Positions 17,340 through 26,352 of a DNA stretch of 64,000 bases are shown piece by piece. The notes below the pieces were generated by a model. That model did not search any database. It was not told the DNA's origin and saw only the letters and a list, made by a program, of their open reading frames with translations. The stretch's first letter is position 1. Each line of letters opens with the position of its first letter. The translations under genes were made by a program, and so were the position numbers. This stretch comes from Candidatus Bathyarchaeota archaeon (GTDB lineage: Archaea; Thermoproteota; Bathyarchaeia; TCS64), in contig JAGTRB010000009.1 in NCBI GenBank assembly GCA_018396865.1, positions 1-64,000 of the forward strand, read 5' to 3'.

Positions 17340-17891
17340 ATGGTCTCAATTGAGGAAGCCCTAGATAGAGTGAGGCATCATGTCAGAAACCCCAATCTGA
17401 TAAAGCATATGATAGCGGTCTCCTCGATAATGCGTGGGCTGGCTGATAGGCTGGGGGAGGACCCTGAGCTGTGGGGGGCGGTGGGCATGCTCCACGATAT
17501 AGACTATGAGGAGGTTGGAGAGGACTGGGAGAGGCATGGCCTCCTATCAGCCATGATGGTCTCAGATCTCCTCCCCGAGGCCGCCCTCCACGCTATAAGG
17601 TCTCACAACCAGATGACTGGAGTTAAGGCTGAGAGCAGGATGGATTTAGCCCTCATCGCCGCTGACGCTCTCTCGGGCTTGGTAGTCGCCACAGCCCTCA
17701 TGATGCCCGGGAAGAGGCTTGAGGAGGTCAAGGTGAGCAGCCTCAGGAGGAAATTCAGGGACGGCTCCTTCGCGAGGAGTGTGAGCAGGGATAACATAAT
17801 GAGGTGTGAAGGGCTGGGCATAAAACTCGAAGAGTTCTTCGAGATAGGCCTAGAGTCGATGAGGAAGGTGGCGGCTGAAATAGGCCTATAG
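17340..17891 (+). CDS. HD-domain phosphohydrolase
   Basis: The 183-residue protein shows the HD metal-site order: an early His in LIKHMIAVSSIM, the doublet in MLHDIDYEEVG (~residues 57-67), the SHNQM helix, and a late Asp in ALIAADALSGL. HD proteins hydrolyse phosphate esters such as nucleotides. The HDIG form with a short C-terminal tail is common in archaea and has no fixed substrate. The ATG start is supported by the TATA-like element ~30 bp upstream. Confidence 0.85.
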   Translation: MVSIEEALDRVRHHVRNPNLIKHMIAVSSIMRGLADRLGEDPELWGAVGMLHDIDYEEVGEDWERHGLLSAMMVSDLLPEAALHAIRSHNQMTGVKAESRMDLALIAADALSGLVVATALMMPGKRLEEVKVSSLRRKFRDGSFARSVSRDNIMRCEGLGIKLEEFFEIGLESMRKVAAEIGL

Positions 17892-17907
17892 ATTGAACCG
17901 ATGCACC

Positions 17908-19545
17908 CTAGGCCTTGTAAACGGTCCTGCCTCCCAGTATTGTTCTAAGGACCCTCACATCCTTTATCTCGTCCTCCGGACATGTGAGGATATCCCTGTC
18001 TATTATGATCAGGTCCGCGAGCTTCCCCGGCTCTATGCTCCCCGTTAGCCCCTCCATGAAGGATGCGTAGGCCCCATTCCAGGTATACATCCTTATCGCC
18101 TCCTCCCTGGTCACCCCCTCCCCCCTCCCCAACTCCAGGTTTTTGACCTCGGTCCTCCTGGCTATGGATGCCCAGAGGCTCACGAAGGGGTGGTATGGGG
18201 TGACTGGGGAGTCCGTCCCAGAGGCGACCAGGACACCTCCATCTATCCAGGACCTGTGGGGCAGGAGCTCTGAGGCCCTCCTGGGTCCCACATTCTCGTA
18301 GTAGCTGTCTCCGAGGTAGTATAGGAAGCTGGGCTGAGAGGCGACGACGACCCCTAGGAGGCGGCAGTCCTCGATGTTCCCCCTGGTAGGCTGGTACGCG
18401 TGGATAAGGGTATACCTCCTCCCCCCGATGCTCCTCCTCCTATCTGTCTCCTTAAAGGCCTCTAGGACAATGTCCATCGCCCCTCCCCCTGCACAGTGGA
18501 CCCCCACTGTCATGCCCTGCTGGTTAGCCTCATCAACCAGCCTCTGGAGGCTCTCTCTAGGGAGGGTGAGGACGCCATAGTTCTCGGGCTCCCCCTCATA
18601 TGGCTCCCTTAGAAGAGCTGTTCGGCCTCCGATCCCCCCATCTATGAGGAGCTTCAACCCCAGGAATCTGAGCATGCTGCAGCCGAAGCCCGTGAGTAAT
18701 GGGAACTCCCTGATCCTCCTTAACCCCTCCTCTATGGGTTCTCCCCCCTCCAGCCCCCTGAGCATCATGCTGACCCTGACCGTCAGCTTCCCATCCGATA
18801 GGGCCTTCTGATAAGCCCTCATATCCTCGGCTGATAGCCCAGGCTCTATCACCCCAGTTATCCCCGCCTCGTTAAGGGCCTTAGATGCCATACCTATTGC
18901 CTCAACCTTCCTCTCAAATGTTGGGGGAGGTATACACCTCCTCACGAGGTTGAAGGCCGGCGCCTCCCTAAGGATCCCGGTGGGTTCACCGCTCTCATCC
19001 TTATCGATCACGCCCCCCGAGGGCTGGGGGGTATCCCTGCTGATCCCAGCGATCTCCAAGGCCCTGCTGTTCACCACTACGATGTGCCCACATGTCCTTG
19101 TCAGGATGACCGGGTTCTCCGGCGCAGCCTTGTCGAGATCCCACCTCGTGGGAAACCTATGCTCCGCCAGCTTCGCCTGGTCCCAGCCCCTCCCCTCGAT
19201 CCAATCCCCAGGCCTGAGCCTCTCAGCCCTCTCCCTCACGGCATCGATGATATCTGATATAGAGCTCCTAGGCGGGGTCCTGCAGTCTATCATGAACATA
19301 CTTAAACCTGTCCCGAGCATGTGGATGTGGGAGTCTATCAATCCAGGTAGGACCGTCCTCCCCTCCAGGTCTATAACCTCGGTTCCATCTCCCGCAAACC
19401 CTTTGACCTCCTCGTTTGAGCCCACTGCGACTATCCGCTCACCCTTGACCGCTATCGCCTCCGCTATCCTGAAGCTGGGGTCAACGGTTACAACCTTCCC
19501 ATTCATAAGAACTAGGTCCGCCTTGCATGACCCTGAACTAAACAT
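17908..19545 (-). CDS. YtcJ-like metal-dependent amidohydrolase (paralogue of the gene at 11570)
   Basis: It has the same architecture as the gene at 11570: LIDSHIHMLG metal motif, KLLIDGGIGGRTALL, GVHCAGGGAMD, TLIHAYQ, ASGTDSPVTPYHP and the closing GSIEPGKLAD. GVHCAGG replaces the AIHAIGD of the paralogue, so specificity probably differs. The frame extends to 19590, but the TATA box at 19575-19583 lies inside that extension. The ATG at 19545 is about 8 nt after the predicted transcription start and is preferred. It converges on the HD-domain gene. Confidence 0.87.
   Translation of the reverse strand: MFSSGSCKADLVLMNGKVVTVDPSFRIAEAIAVKGERIVAVGSNEEVKGFAGDGTEVIDLEGRTVLPGLIDSHIHMLGTGLSMFMIDCRTPPRSSISDIIDAVRERAERLRPGDWIEGRGWDQAKLAEHRFPTRWDLDKAAPENPVILTRTCGHIVVVNSRALEIAGISRDTPQPSGGVIDKDESGEPTGILREAPAFNLVRRCIPPPTFERKVEAIGMASKALNEAGITGVIEPGLSAEDMRAYQKALSDGKLTVRVSMMLRGLEGGEPIEEGLRRIREFPLLTGFGCSMLRFLGLKLLIDGGIGGRTALLREPYEGEPENYGVLTLPRESLQRLVDEANQQGMTVGVHCAGGGAMDIVLEAFKETDRRRSIGGRRYTLIHAYQPTRGNIEDCRLLGVVVASQPSFLYYLGDSYYENVGPRRASELLPHRSWIDGGVLVASGTDSPVTPYHPFVSLWASIARRTEVKNLELGRGEGVTREEAIRMYTWNGAYASFMEGLTGSIEPGKLADLIIIDRDILTCPEDEIKDVRVLRTILGGRTVYKA
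18017..18063 (-). repeat. 47-bp stretch identical to 12983-13029 in inverted orientation
   Basis: This is the second copy of the identity tract shared by the two YtcJ-like amidohydrolase genes. The two copies face each other about 5 kb apart, so recombination between them could invert the intervening segment. Confidence 0.85.
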
Positions 19546-19574
19546 AAACCTCAGATTTAGATCACGCTCATTGA

Positions 19575-19583
19575 AATATAAAA
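19575..19583 (-). promoter_or_regulatory. TATA box deciding the start of the amidohydrolase gene
   Basis: The minus strand reads TTTATATTT, centred at 19579, predicting transcription from about 19553. That excludes the upstream in-frame start at 19590 and supports the ATG at 19545. Confidence 0.5.
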
Positions 19584-19784
19584 GATGCACAGGAAGATAT
19601 GGATCTGAATCCTCTTTCGATTTGAAAGGCCTCTTTATAGAAATGCGGTCTCCAGGAGGGGTCTTTTAATACGTTTATAGCATCTATTTCAGGCGTCATC
19701 CATGAAGCTCAATTAGATGGGTTTTCATAAGGCCTATTGGGTTTTTAGGAGCCACCAGTTGGCCTAAAGTTCTTCATGCCTCTT

Positions 19785-20243
19785 CTAGCTCATGATTATG
19801 GTTATCTCCTTTAGGAGTGGGATGGGATGTATCCTCCTCCCCCTCCTCTCCAGCTTTACGAAGCCCAGCTCCTCCAAAACCCTAAGATCCTCGTACACAT
19901 TCTTAATGTCTCTCCCTATCCTCGTCGCTAGCTCGTTTATCGATTGGAAGCTAGTGGATGAGATCGTGTCTAGGATCTCGATTCTTTTAGGTGTGAGCTT
20001 AGATAGGCTATCCTCATCAAGATCAATGGTCTCCTCCCTATAATACTCGAACTCCTCCCCCTCCCTGTAGGCGCTTAGGGCGTGGAGCATCTCCACCCAC
20101 TCCATGTATTCCTCGAGTTCACCCCCACCGAGGTCTGTCTCCTCCGGGCCAATACCCCTCCAACCATGCTTTCTCTTTAGATAGACTATCCTACCAAGGG
20201 CCTCCCTCATCGGTATCCTGAGTACTATCCTAGCCTGCATCAT
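19785..20243 (-). CDS. Winged-helix transcriptional regulator
   Basis: The C-terminal half is a clear winged helix: LTPKRIEILDTI, SINELATRIGRDIKNVYEDLRVLEELGFVKL, then a basic wing GRRIHP. The N-terminal ~75 residues are helical and acidic, possibly a partner-binding part. This resembles HVO_A0114-type archaeal predicted regulators. The frame can be extended to a TTG at 20258. The ATG at 20243 fits the TATA element shared with rtcB, which lies 25 bp away. Control of rtcB or of itself is an inference from the divergent arrangement. Confidence 0.75.
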   Translation of the reverse strand: MMQARIVLRIPMREALGRIVYLKRKHGWRGIGPEETDLGGGELEEYMEWVEMLHALSAYREGEEFEYYREETIDLDEDSLSKLTPKRIEILDTISSTSFQSINELATRIGRDIKNVYEDLRVLEELGFVKLERRGRRIHPIPLLKEITIIMS

Positions 20244-20263
20244 TGGTGTTAAAACCAAAAATA

Positions 20264-20271
20264 CTTATAAA
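20264..20271. promoter_or_regulatory. Symmetrical TATA element shared by rtcB and its divergent neighbour
   Basis: CTTATAAA reads as TTTATAAG on the other strand, so the same element can act in both directions. Its centre is ~28 bp from the rtcB ATG at 20296 and ~25 bp from the regulator ATG at 20243, the distances expected for two leaderless transcripts. Confidence 0.55.
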
Positions 20272-20295
20272 CCCTCCCGAGAGATGAAGAGAGGT

Positions 20296-21744
20296 ATGAG
20301 CATCCCCATCAATCAGGTTGAGGAGCTGGTCTGGGAGGTTCCTAAGAGCAGCGATCCGAGGATGAGGGTCCCCGCGAGGATCTACGCCGACAGGGAGCTT
20401 TTGGAGATGATGAGGAGGGATGAGACCCTCAGGCAGACGGTCAATATGACCTACCTCCCAGGGATCCTAAAGTATGCAGTCACCCTCCCCGACGGACACC
20501 AAGGGTACGGCTTCCCCATAGGTGGGGTTGCAGCCTTCGACGAGGATGAGGGGGTGATATCCCCTGGGGGTGTCGGCTACGACATAAACTGCGGGGTTAA
20601 CCTGATGAGGACGGACATGAAATACGAGGAGGTCAAACCGAAGCTTAGCGAGCTCATAGATAGGATATTCAGGCTGGTTCCATCCGGGGTAGGGGTGGGG
20701 AGTAAGCTTCGCCTAACCAAGATGGAGCAGGACAGGGCCGTCGTGGAGGGAGTGGAGTGGGCTATAGAGCGGGGGTATGGCTGGCCCGAGGACACGCAGC
20801 ATATGGAGGACTTCGGGAGAATGGCCGAGGCGAACCCCGATAAGGTTTCGAGCAAGGCGAAGGAGAGGGGCCTAAGCCAGCTGGGAACCCTGGGGGCTGG
20901 AAACCACTTCCTAGAGGTGGCCAGGGTGAGGGAGATCTACGACCCCTCAACTGCGAAGGTCTTCGGCATAACCGAGCCGGACCAGGTGATAGTCTGGGTG
21001 CACACTGGTTCTAGGGGCTACGGCCACCAGATAGCAAGCGACTACATAAGGGTTATGGACAGGGCGGTCAGCAAATACGGGATAAACATCCCAGACAGAG
21101 AGCTAGTCTGCGCACCGGTGAAGAGCAGGGAGGCGGAGGACTACTTCCAGGCGATGGCCTGCGCGATAAACTGGGCCTTCATAAACAGGCATATAATAAC
21201 CCACCTAGTTAGGCAGGCCTTCCAAGAGACCTTCAAGATGGAGGCAGAGGATCTGGGTATGAGGCTCATCTACAGTATGACCCACAACACTGCGAAGAAG
21301 GAGGAGCACCTGGTAGAGGGGAAGAGGAGGAGGGTGGTGGTACACAGGAAGGGGGCCTCGAGGGCCTTCGGCCCCGGTAGGGAGGGCCTCCCGAAAGACT
21401 ACCTCGAGGTCGGCCAGCCCGTCCTCCTCGTAGGAACCATGGGGACGGCGAGCTACCTCCTCGTGGGGACGGAGAAGGGGGAGGACCTATCCTTCGCCAG
21501 CACAGCCCACGGAGCCGGAAGGGTTATGTCAAGGGCGGGGGCGAAGAGGCACTACACGAGCAGGGAGATAGTCGCAGCCCTCAAGAGGAAGGGGATAGAG
21601 ATCAGGGCTGCGAGCGACGAGGTGGTCGAGGAGGAGGCCCCCGACAGCTACAAGGACATCCACAGGGTCGCAGAGGTGAGCCATAAGGTCGGCATAGGCC
21701 GGAAGGTGATGATGGCAACCCCAATAGCCGTAACAAAGGGCTGA
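20296..21744 (+). CDS. rtcB: RNA-splicing ligase RtcB
   Basis: It joins tRNA exon halves, ligating 2',3'-cyclic phosphate or 3'-phosphate ends to 5'-OH using GTP and Mn2+. The archaeal tRNA-splicing ligase motifs are all present: GGVGYDINCGV with the metal-binding Cys, GTLGAGNHFLEV, HTGSRGYGHQ, MTHNTAKKEEH, HRKGASRAFGPG (GTP site) and STAHGAGR with the guanylylated His. No intein interrupts it. An ATG at 20284 would add four residues. The ATG at 20296 gives the family-typical N-terminus MSIPINQVEELVWEVPK and fits the TATA spacing. Confidence 0.97.
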   Translation: MSIPINQVEELVWEVPKSSDPRMRVPARIYADRELLEMMRRDETLRQTVNMTYLPGILKYAVTLPDGHQGYGFPIGGVAAFDEDEGVISPGGVGYDINCGVNLMRTDMKYEEVKPKLSELIDRIFRLVPSGVGVGSKLRLTKMEQDRAVVEGVEWAIERGYGWPEDTQHMEDFGRMAEANPDKVSSKAKERGLSQLGTLGAGNHFLEVARVREIYDPSTAKVFGITEPDQVIVWVHTGSRGYGHQIASDYIRVMDRAVSKYGINIPDRELVCAPVKSREAEDYFQAMACAINWAFINRHIITHLVRQAFQETFKMEAEDLGMRLIYSMTHNTAKKEEHLVEGKRRRVVVHRKGASRAFGPGREGLPKDYLEVGQPVLLVGTMGTASYLLVGTEKGEDLSFASTAHGAGRVMSRAGAKRHYTSREIVAALKRKGIEIRAASDEVVEEEAPDSYKDIHRVAEVSHKVGIGRKVMMATPIAVTKG

Positions 21745-21801
21745 ACCTGAGAGGAATAAAATGGTTTATATCGTCTCCAATAACGCGATACCTGGTAGGA
21801 G

Positions 21802-22506
21802 TTGTCCCAGCACAGAAAGGAGGGTAAGTTAAGCCCAAGCCTATGGTTTACCCTGTATCATCTCCTTACCCAAGGGGCTGGGGTTCGCCCCATCAGGATA
21901 TCCACAACCAAGCTATCTAAAAGCCTCGGATGCTCGCAGCAGAGCGCCTCAAGGCATCTTAGGCTTCTCGAGGATCTAAGGCTCCTCTCAAGGCGTATAG
22001 AGGCTGACGGGAGCCTCCTGAAGATAACCGAAGCCGGATTGAACGCCTTGGGCGAGGTCTACCACGGCTTGAAGAGGCATCTGGAGGGGGAAGAGGCTGA
22101 ATCATTAGTCTTCGATGGCCGAGTCTTCAGCGGCCTTTACGAGGGGGCATACTACCTCTCCCTGCCGGGTTACAGGGCTCAGATAAAGGAGAAGCTAGGC
22201 TTCGACCCCTACCCTGGAACCCTGAACCTGAGGATAAGCGAGGAGGATATGGAGAGGAGGAGGAGGCTTGACCGTCTCCCATCGATACGCATAGAGGGAT
22301 TCATGGATATGGGAAGGGGCTTCGGAGGGGCTCGATGCTATCCCCTACTCGTGAACGAGGAGGTTGAGGGAGCCCTGATAATAGCCGATAGATCATCATA
22401 TAAAAACGATGTAATGGAGATAATCTCCCCAATCTACCTTAGAGGGCACTTCGGACTTGAAGATGGGGACTGGGTCAGGATAAGGATATATGTACGCTCT
22501 ATATGA
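21802..22506 (+). CDS. rbkR: Winged-helix regulator fused to CTP-dependent riboflavin kinase (RbkR type)
   Basis: The N-terminal ~90 residues form a winged helix (STTKLSKSLGCSQQSASRHLRLLEDL). The C-terminal ~135 are the archaeal DUF120 riboflavin kinase domain: GRVFSGLYEGAYYLSLPGY, GFDPYPGTLNLRI, GGARCYPLLVN and APIYLR-like SPIYLRGHFGLEDGD. The enzyme makes FMN from riboflavin with CTP. In related archaea the fused protein also controls riboflavin genes. The TTG start at 21802 is preceded by a TATA-like TTTATATC at 21766. The next step, RibL, is encoded 1 kb away. Confidence 0.93.
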   Translation: MSQHRKEGKLSPSLWFTLYHLLTQGAGVRPIRISTTKLSKSLGCSQQSASRHLRLLEDLRLLSRRIEADGSLLKITEAGLNALGEVYHGLKRHLEGEEAESLVFDGRVFSGLYEGAYYLSLPGYRAQIKEKLGFDPYPGTLNLRISEEDMERRRRLDRLPSIRIEGFMDMGRGFGGARCYPLLVNEEVEGALIIADRSSYKNDVMEIISPIYLRGHFGLEDGDWVRIRIYVRSI

Positions 22507-22611
22507 TACGTGAAGCCTGGCATGCGCGATATATGCTTTTTTATCCTTTCCATCGAATAAGTAAAATGTACGGATAAGCGATGGGAGAAAAGCTAAAAGC
22601 CTCTTAAATGG

Positions 22612-23333
22612 CTATACATAGGCGCGCGATGTCATATTAGGTATCTTGATAGGCTTCCAACGCCAGCTCTCGCCTCTCTGAACGATATAGCCCAAGCCTG
22701 GGAATGGGAAATGGAAAACCTGAACCAATGTCTTATCTGACGCAGCTTTGCTTATGAGTTTTTTCTTGTTGAAACGGTTTTCTGAGGACGGACTGCGACG
22801 GAAGAAAACCACTCAGGTCTCTCCAGATGTATTGGGTGTAGCACAGTGTCTGAGAGACATAGCAGCTTCTCTTCAATAGAATTTACTGCAACAACCATCT
22901 GGCCAGGGGTATGCCGTGATGCTTCAATTAGGCTGATGCCTGGAGCGACTTCAATTTCCCCTACTAAGTCCAGTTGGTCTTTGACCTGTAGAAGATTGCA
23001 GCGTGCCAAATTGATTAGCAGTTTCTTGGCTTCTTCTGGAAGTTTGAGTTCTTCTTCTGCCTTAAGCATCCAGAAGTCCCATTCAGCCTTAGATATTATG
23101 TAACGGGCGTTGGGGAATGCTGGTTTGCCATGGCTGTCAAGGTTTCCGCCGGTGTGGTCTGGATGAGCGTGGGTCAGTATCACCTTGTCGAAGTCCTCCG
23201 GAGCCAAGCCTAATGAATGCAGGTTCCGCATGCTTTCCGTGGTTGTGGACATAGCACCTGCACCAGTATCAACGATCAGCTCTCCCTAAAGTGTGATGAG
23301 GAGCCTAAACCATCCGAGAAAGATGTTGGGCAT
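22612..23333 (-). pseudogene. Metallo-beta-lactamase-fold hydrolase, broken by one stop and one frameshift
   Basis: The pieces are collinear. An N-terminal segment starts at ATG 23333 and ends LLITL before an in-frame TAG. The same frame resumes with ELIVDTGAGAM, the zinc motif LTHAHPDHTGG and the SRHTPGQMVV His region, then LSDTVLHP. A single-base loss in an A6 run near 22760 shifts the frame, and the C-terminus KAASDKTLVQVFHFPFPGLG continues in the next frame to 22612. Zinc-binding residues are intact. This is a recent pseudogene, or a sequencing error in the homopolymer plus one real stop. Confidence 0.8.
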
Positions 23334-23474
23334 GGGAGAAAGAAGAAAAATAGAGCCCTCCGGGTGAGGTTTTTAGGGTAGGATGGCCAGATATGGGGCT
23401 TGAGTTTACCGTTTTATTTGCTTCTTGCTCCTCCCTCGTTTTATTCTTTTTAAGGGATGACGGCTAGATGGGTA

Positions 23475-23918
23475 TCATAAGGATCTCCAGTCCTCCACGA
23501 TCCTCCTCTTTATCTTAGATGAGCTGTTCAACTCCTCACTTCCGAATCTTCCGATCCTCTCAACTCTGAGGTTTAAGCCTCTCTCATCGATTATCCTCTT
23601 CACCTCCCTCTCTATCTCCTCCTGATCATAGCCAACTGCTATTATATCCGGCTTTATCTTCTCTATTACAGCCTCCAGGTTCATATCCTCATAGCCCAGT
23701 AGGGCCTCATCCACAACCTTTAGAGCCTCGACGAGGGCCCTACGTTGATCCTCTGGGATAACGGGCCTCCTCCCCTTTAGCCTGAGGACCGTCTCATCCC
23801 TTGCGACTATGACCACGAGCCTCGATTCAGGCCCCCCGACCCTCTTAGCCTCCTCTAGAAACCTTATATGTCCGTAGTGGAGGAGGTCGAAGACCCCCGA
23901 TGCTATCACCACAGTCAT
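23475..23918 (-). CDS. ribL: FAD synthetase, archaeal RibL type
   Basis: It transfers AMP to FMN to make FAD. The 147-residue protein is a compact nucleotidyltransferase with GVFDLLHYGHIRFLEEAK (HxGH motif), GRRPVIPEDQR, DIIAVGYDQ and NSSSKIKRRIVE (the ISSTKIR-type motif). This matches archaeal RibL rather than glycerol-3-phosphate cytidylyltransferase, though these are close relatives. With the riboflavin kinase at 21802 it completes riboflavin-to-FAD conversion. Confidence 0.88.
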   Translation of the reverse strand: MTVVIASGVFDLLHYGHIRFLEEAKRVGGPESRLVVIVARDETVLRLKGRRPVIPEDQRRALVEALKVVDEALLGYEDMNLEAVIEKIKPDIIAVGYDQEEIEREVKRIIDERGLNLRVERIGRFGSEELNSSSKIKRRIVEDWRSL

Positions 23919-24056
23919 ATACCTTTATCGAACCTCCGGAGAGCGCACCCAATACGCGTGAGGACTGCGAGAATAGAAGGTTAAGGGGGACATATTTCAA
24001 TCTTAGGATGCTCCTCAGGGCTCCAATCCAGAACTTGGCCTATCATATCATCCATG

Positions 24057-25043
24057 TTAGATCATCCTTGATGGATTCGAGGCTTTTAATTTTAAGATCT
24101 CTTTCAATGCGAGTCTAACAGCCTGCTCGCTGTTATATCTTGGCCTCCATCCCCTCGACTTGAGCCTGCTCACATCTAAAAGCATGTTCTTAACATCCCC
24201 TATCCAGCCTCTCCCCCCAGCTACGCCGCCGGTCACCCTGAGCCTGACCCCCTCTAGGCCCAGCATCTCCACGGTTATCCTAGCGATCCTAAGCACATCG
24301 ATCTGGTCTGTTGATCCTACGTTGAAGATCTCCACTGCCTCCAAGGGGCGATAGGTTGTCTCGAGGCCTGTTATGAGGGCCTCCACGCAGTCGTCTATAT
24401 AGAGGTATGACTTGGTCTGAGAGCCGTCGCCTAGGATCTCGAGTTCCTCAGGGTTCTCCTCAAGCTTCCTCACGAAATCCGATAGGACTCCGTGCTGGCT
24501 TCTAGGCCCGATGATGTTGGCAAGGCGGTATATGACGGCTTTGAAGCCATAGCTCCTGGCATACGCTCCTATGAGGGCCTCGCATGCAAGCTTACTCGCC
24601 CCATAGATCGAGATCGGCCTCAGGGATGGATAGTCCTCCGGCGTCGGGGTCTCGGCCTCCCCGTAGACGGTTGAGGAGGATGTGAATAGAAGCCTCCCCC
24701 TCCATCCACTCAGCCTTATGGCCTCGAGTAGGTTGAAGGTTGCCTGTATGTTCTCCCTGAAATGGGTTTGGGGCTCTGTGGAGCCCACCCTCACCTCCGG
24801 GTTGGCGGCTAGATGATAAATGGCTTCGCATTCCTCGAGGAGGCTTGGAAGCCCCGATGGGTTCAGGAGATCTCCATGGATAAATCTGAATCTCGGGTTA
24901 TCCATCCACCCCGAGAGGTTCTCCAGCTTCCCGCTGCTAAGGTTATCGATGACGGTGACCTCGAGTCCGAGGCCCATCAGGGAGTCGACAAGATGGCTTC
25001 CTATGAAGCCCGCCCCTCCGGTGACGAGTATTCTCCCCTCCAT
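24057..25043 (-). CDS. NAD-dependent sugar-nucleotide epimerase/dehydratase
   Basis: The 328-residue extended SDR has VTGGAGFIGSHLVD (residues 7-20), DNLSSGK, HLAANPEVRVG, the active-site S-T-V-YGEAE strand and YGASK (Tyr-x3-Lys), then RLANIIGPR. This fits UDP-glucose 4-epimerase-like enzymes making surface-polysaccharide or N-glycan precursors. A CTATTAAGG element at 25067-25074 is ~27 bp from the ATG, consistent with a leaderless start. Confidence 0.9.
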   Translation of the reverse strand: MEGRILVTGGAGFIGSHLVDSLMGLGLEVTVIDNLSSGKLENLSGWMDNPRFRFIHGDLLNPSGLPSLLEECEAIYHLAANPEVRVGSTEPQTHFRENIQATFNLLEAIRLSGWRGRLLFTSSSTVYGEAETPTPEDYPSLRPISIYGASKLACEALIGAYARSYGFKAVIYRLANIIGPRSQHGVLSDFVRKLEENPEELEILGDGSQTKSYLYIDDCVEALITGLETTYRPLEAVEIFNVGSTDQIDVLRIARITVEMLGLEGVRLRVTGGVAGGRGWIGDVKNMLLDVSRLKSRGWRPRYNSEQAVRLALKEILKLKASNPSRMI

Positions 25044-25207
25044 CCCTCATAAACCTCTTCTCATCATCCCTTAATAGAGATATCCTCATAACCTTCATAT
25101 CATTTATCAGATATTCTTATCTGTCATGAAACTCTATTTTGGTTCACTCTCAAAGATGATGGAGATGATGGTGAAACCTATCTCGCCACTATGAAACCAG
25201 TTTAGAT

Positions 25208-26203
25208 TTAATGCATTACTTCTTTGAAGACCCTTAGAAAGTTCTCCCCGAGGATCTTCTTCACATCCTCCTCGGAGTATCCTCTTCTTAGAAGCTCTCT
25301 TGTTATATTGGGCATCTTAGAGACGTCCTCGAGCCCCTCAGGGGTTGTGCTTATTCCGTCGAAGTCCGAGCCTAGACCCACATGGTCGGCGCCCACCAGC
25401 TCGACTATGTGGTCTACATGGTCTACCAGGCGTTCTACAGTCGCCTTATTCTTTGAGATGAAGGATGGGGAGAAGTTCATCCCTATCACGCCACCCCTCT
25501 CAGCCAGGGCCCTTATCATATCGTCGGTCAGGTTTCTAGGGTGGTCGCAGATGGCCCTGCAATTGGAGTGGGAGGCTATGAAGGGCGCCCTCTTCAGCTC
25601 CACCACATCCCAGAAGCAGCTGTCGCTGAGGTGGGAGACATCGTAGACTATACCGAGCCTCTCCATCTCCCTCAACGCCTCCACTCCTGCCTCGGTCAGC
25701 CTGCTCTCAGCCCTCTTGGAGCCCACACCGTCAGCGAATGGGTTGCGCCAGTTCCATGTTAGGCTTACCATCCTCACCCCGAGCTTGTGGAATATCCTCA
25801 GGAGGGCTGGGTCTCCCATGAGGGGCTCAGCCCCCTCAAGGGATAGGACCGCTGCAACCCTACCCCTCTCATTCGCCTTGATGATTTCCTCATAGCTTTG
25901 AGCCAAGGTTATCCCCTCGTTTGAAGAGCATTCCCTATTGAATGCCTCTATCATCCTTAGTGCTGTGCGTAGGGCCCATGGCTCATTCTCCTGCCTCGCG
26001 GTGTATATGGCGAAGACCTGGCAGTCGACCCCTCCCTCAAGCAGCCTCGGAAGATCCACATGTCCCTTTTCACTCCTCTCCCCGAGCTTTCTGGGCTCCC
26101 TCCCCCATCCCACCTCTGGAAGGAGCTGCATCAGGGTGTCGCAGTGGGCGTCGACTAAGATCGCCTCCTTATGGATCTCGAGAGGTGATTTCCCTCTCAT
26201 CAT
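25208..26203 (-). CDS. Membrane dipeptidase (renal dipeptidase family, M19)
   Basis: The 331-residue amidohydrolase-superfamily enzyme has DAHCDTLMQL (HxD metal motif, residues 18-27), LSLEGAEPL, VSLTWNWRNPFADG, DVSHLS, IASHSNCRAI and GLGSDFDGI. M19 enzymes use two zinc ions to cleave dipeptides, including those with D-residues at the C-terminal side. It has no signal peptide, so it is probably cytoplasmic. The ATG is ~27 bp from a TATTTTATAG element. Confidence 0.93.
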   Translation of the reverse strand: MMRGKSPLEIHKEAILVDAHCDTLMQLLPEVGWGREPRKLGERSEKGHVDLPRLLEGGVDCQVFAIYTARQENEPWALRTALRMIEAFNRECSSNEGITLAQSYEEIIKANERGRVAAVLSLEGAEPLMGDPALLRIFHKLGVRMVSLTWNWRNPFADGVGSKRAESRLTEAGVEALREMERLGIVYDVSHLSDSCFWDVVELKRAPFIASHSNCRAICDHPRNLTDDMIRALAERGGVIGMNFSPSFISKNKATVERLVDHVDHIVELVGADHVGLGSDFDGISTTPEGLEDVSKMPNITRELLRRGYSEEDVKKILGENFLRVFKEVMH

Positions 26204-26352
26204 CCCTAATCGTTTAAAAATGTCTATAAAATAGATAAATATTTTTATTTATTTTTCATTGAATTTTGAATATTGATCTAAATATCTCCAAACAGGTCTG
26301 GGACAGGTTTAAAAGTTGGTCCTAGTTAAGGCTTTAAGGTCTGAGGGCCGCC

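Noticed and set aside
23270-23300. In-frame TAG in the metallo-beta-lactamase gene as a pyrrolysine codon
   Set aside because: The gene is also frameshifted downstream, the family does not use pyrrolysine, and no pyl genes or PYLIS-like element are visible.
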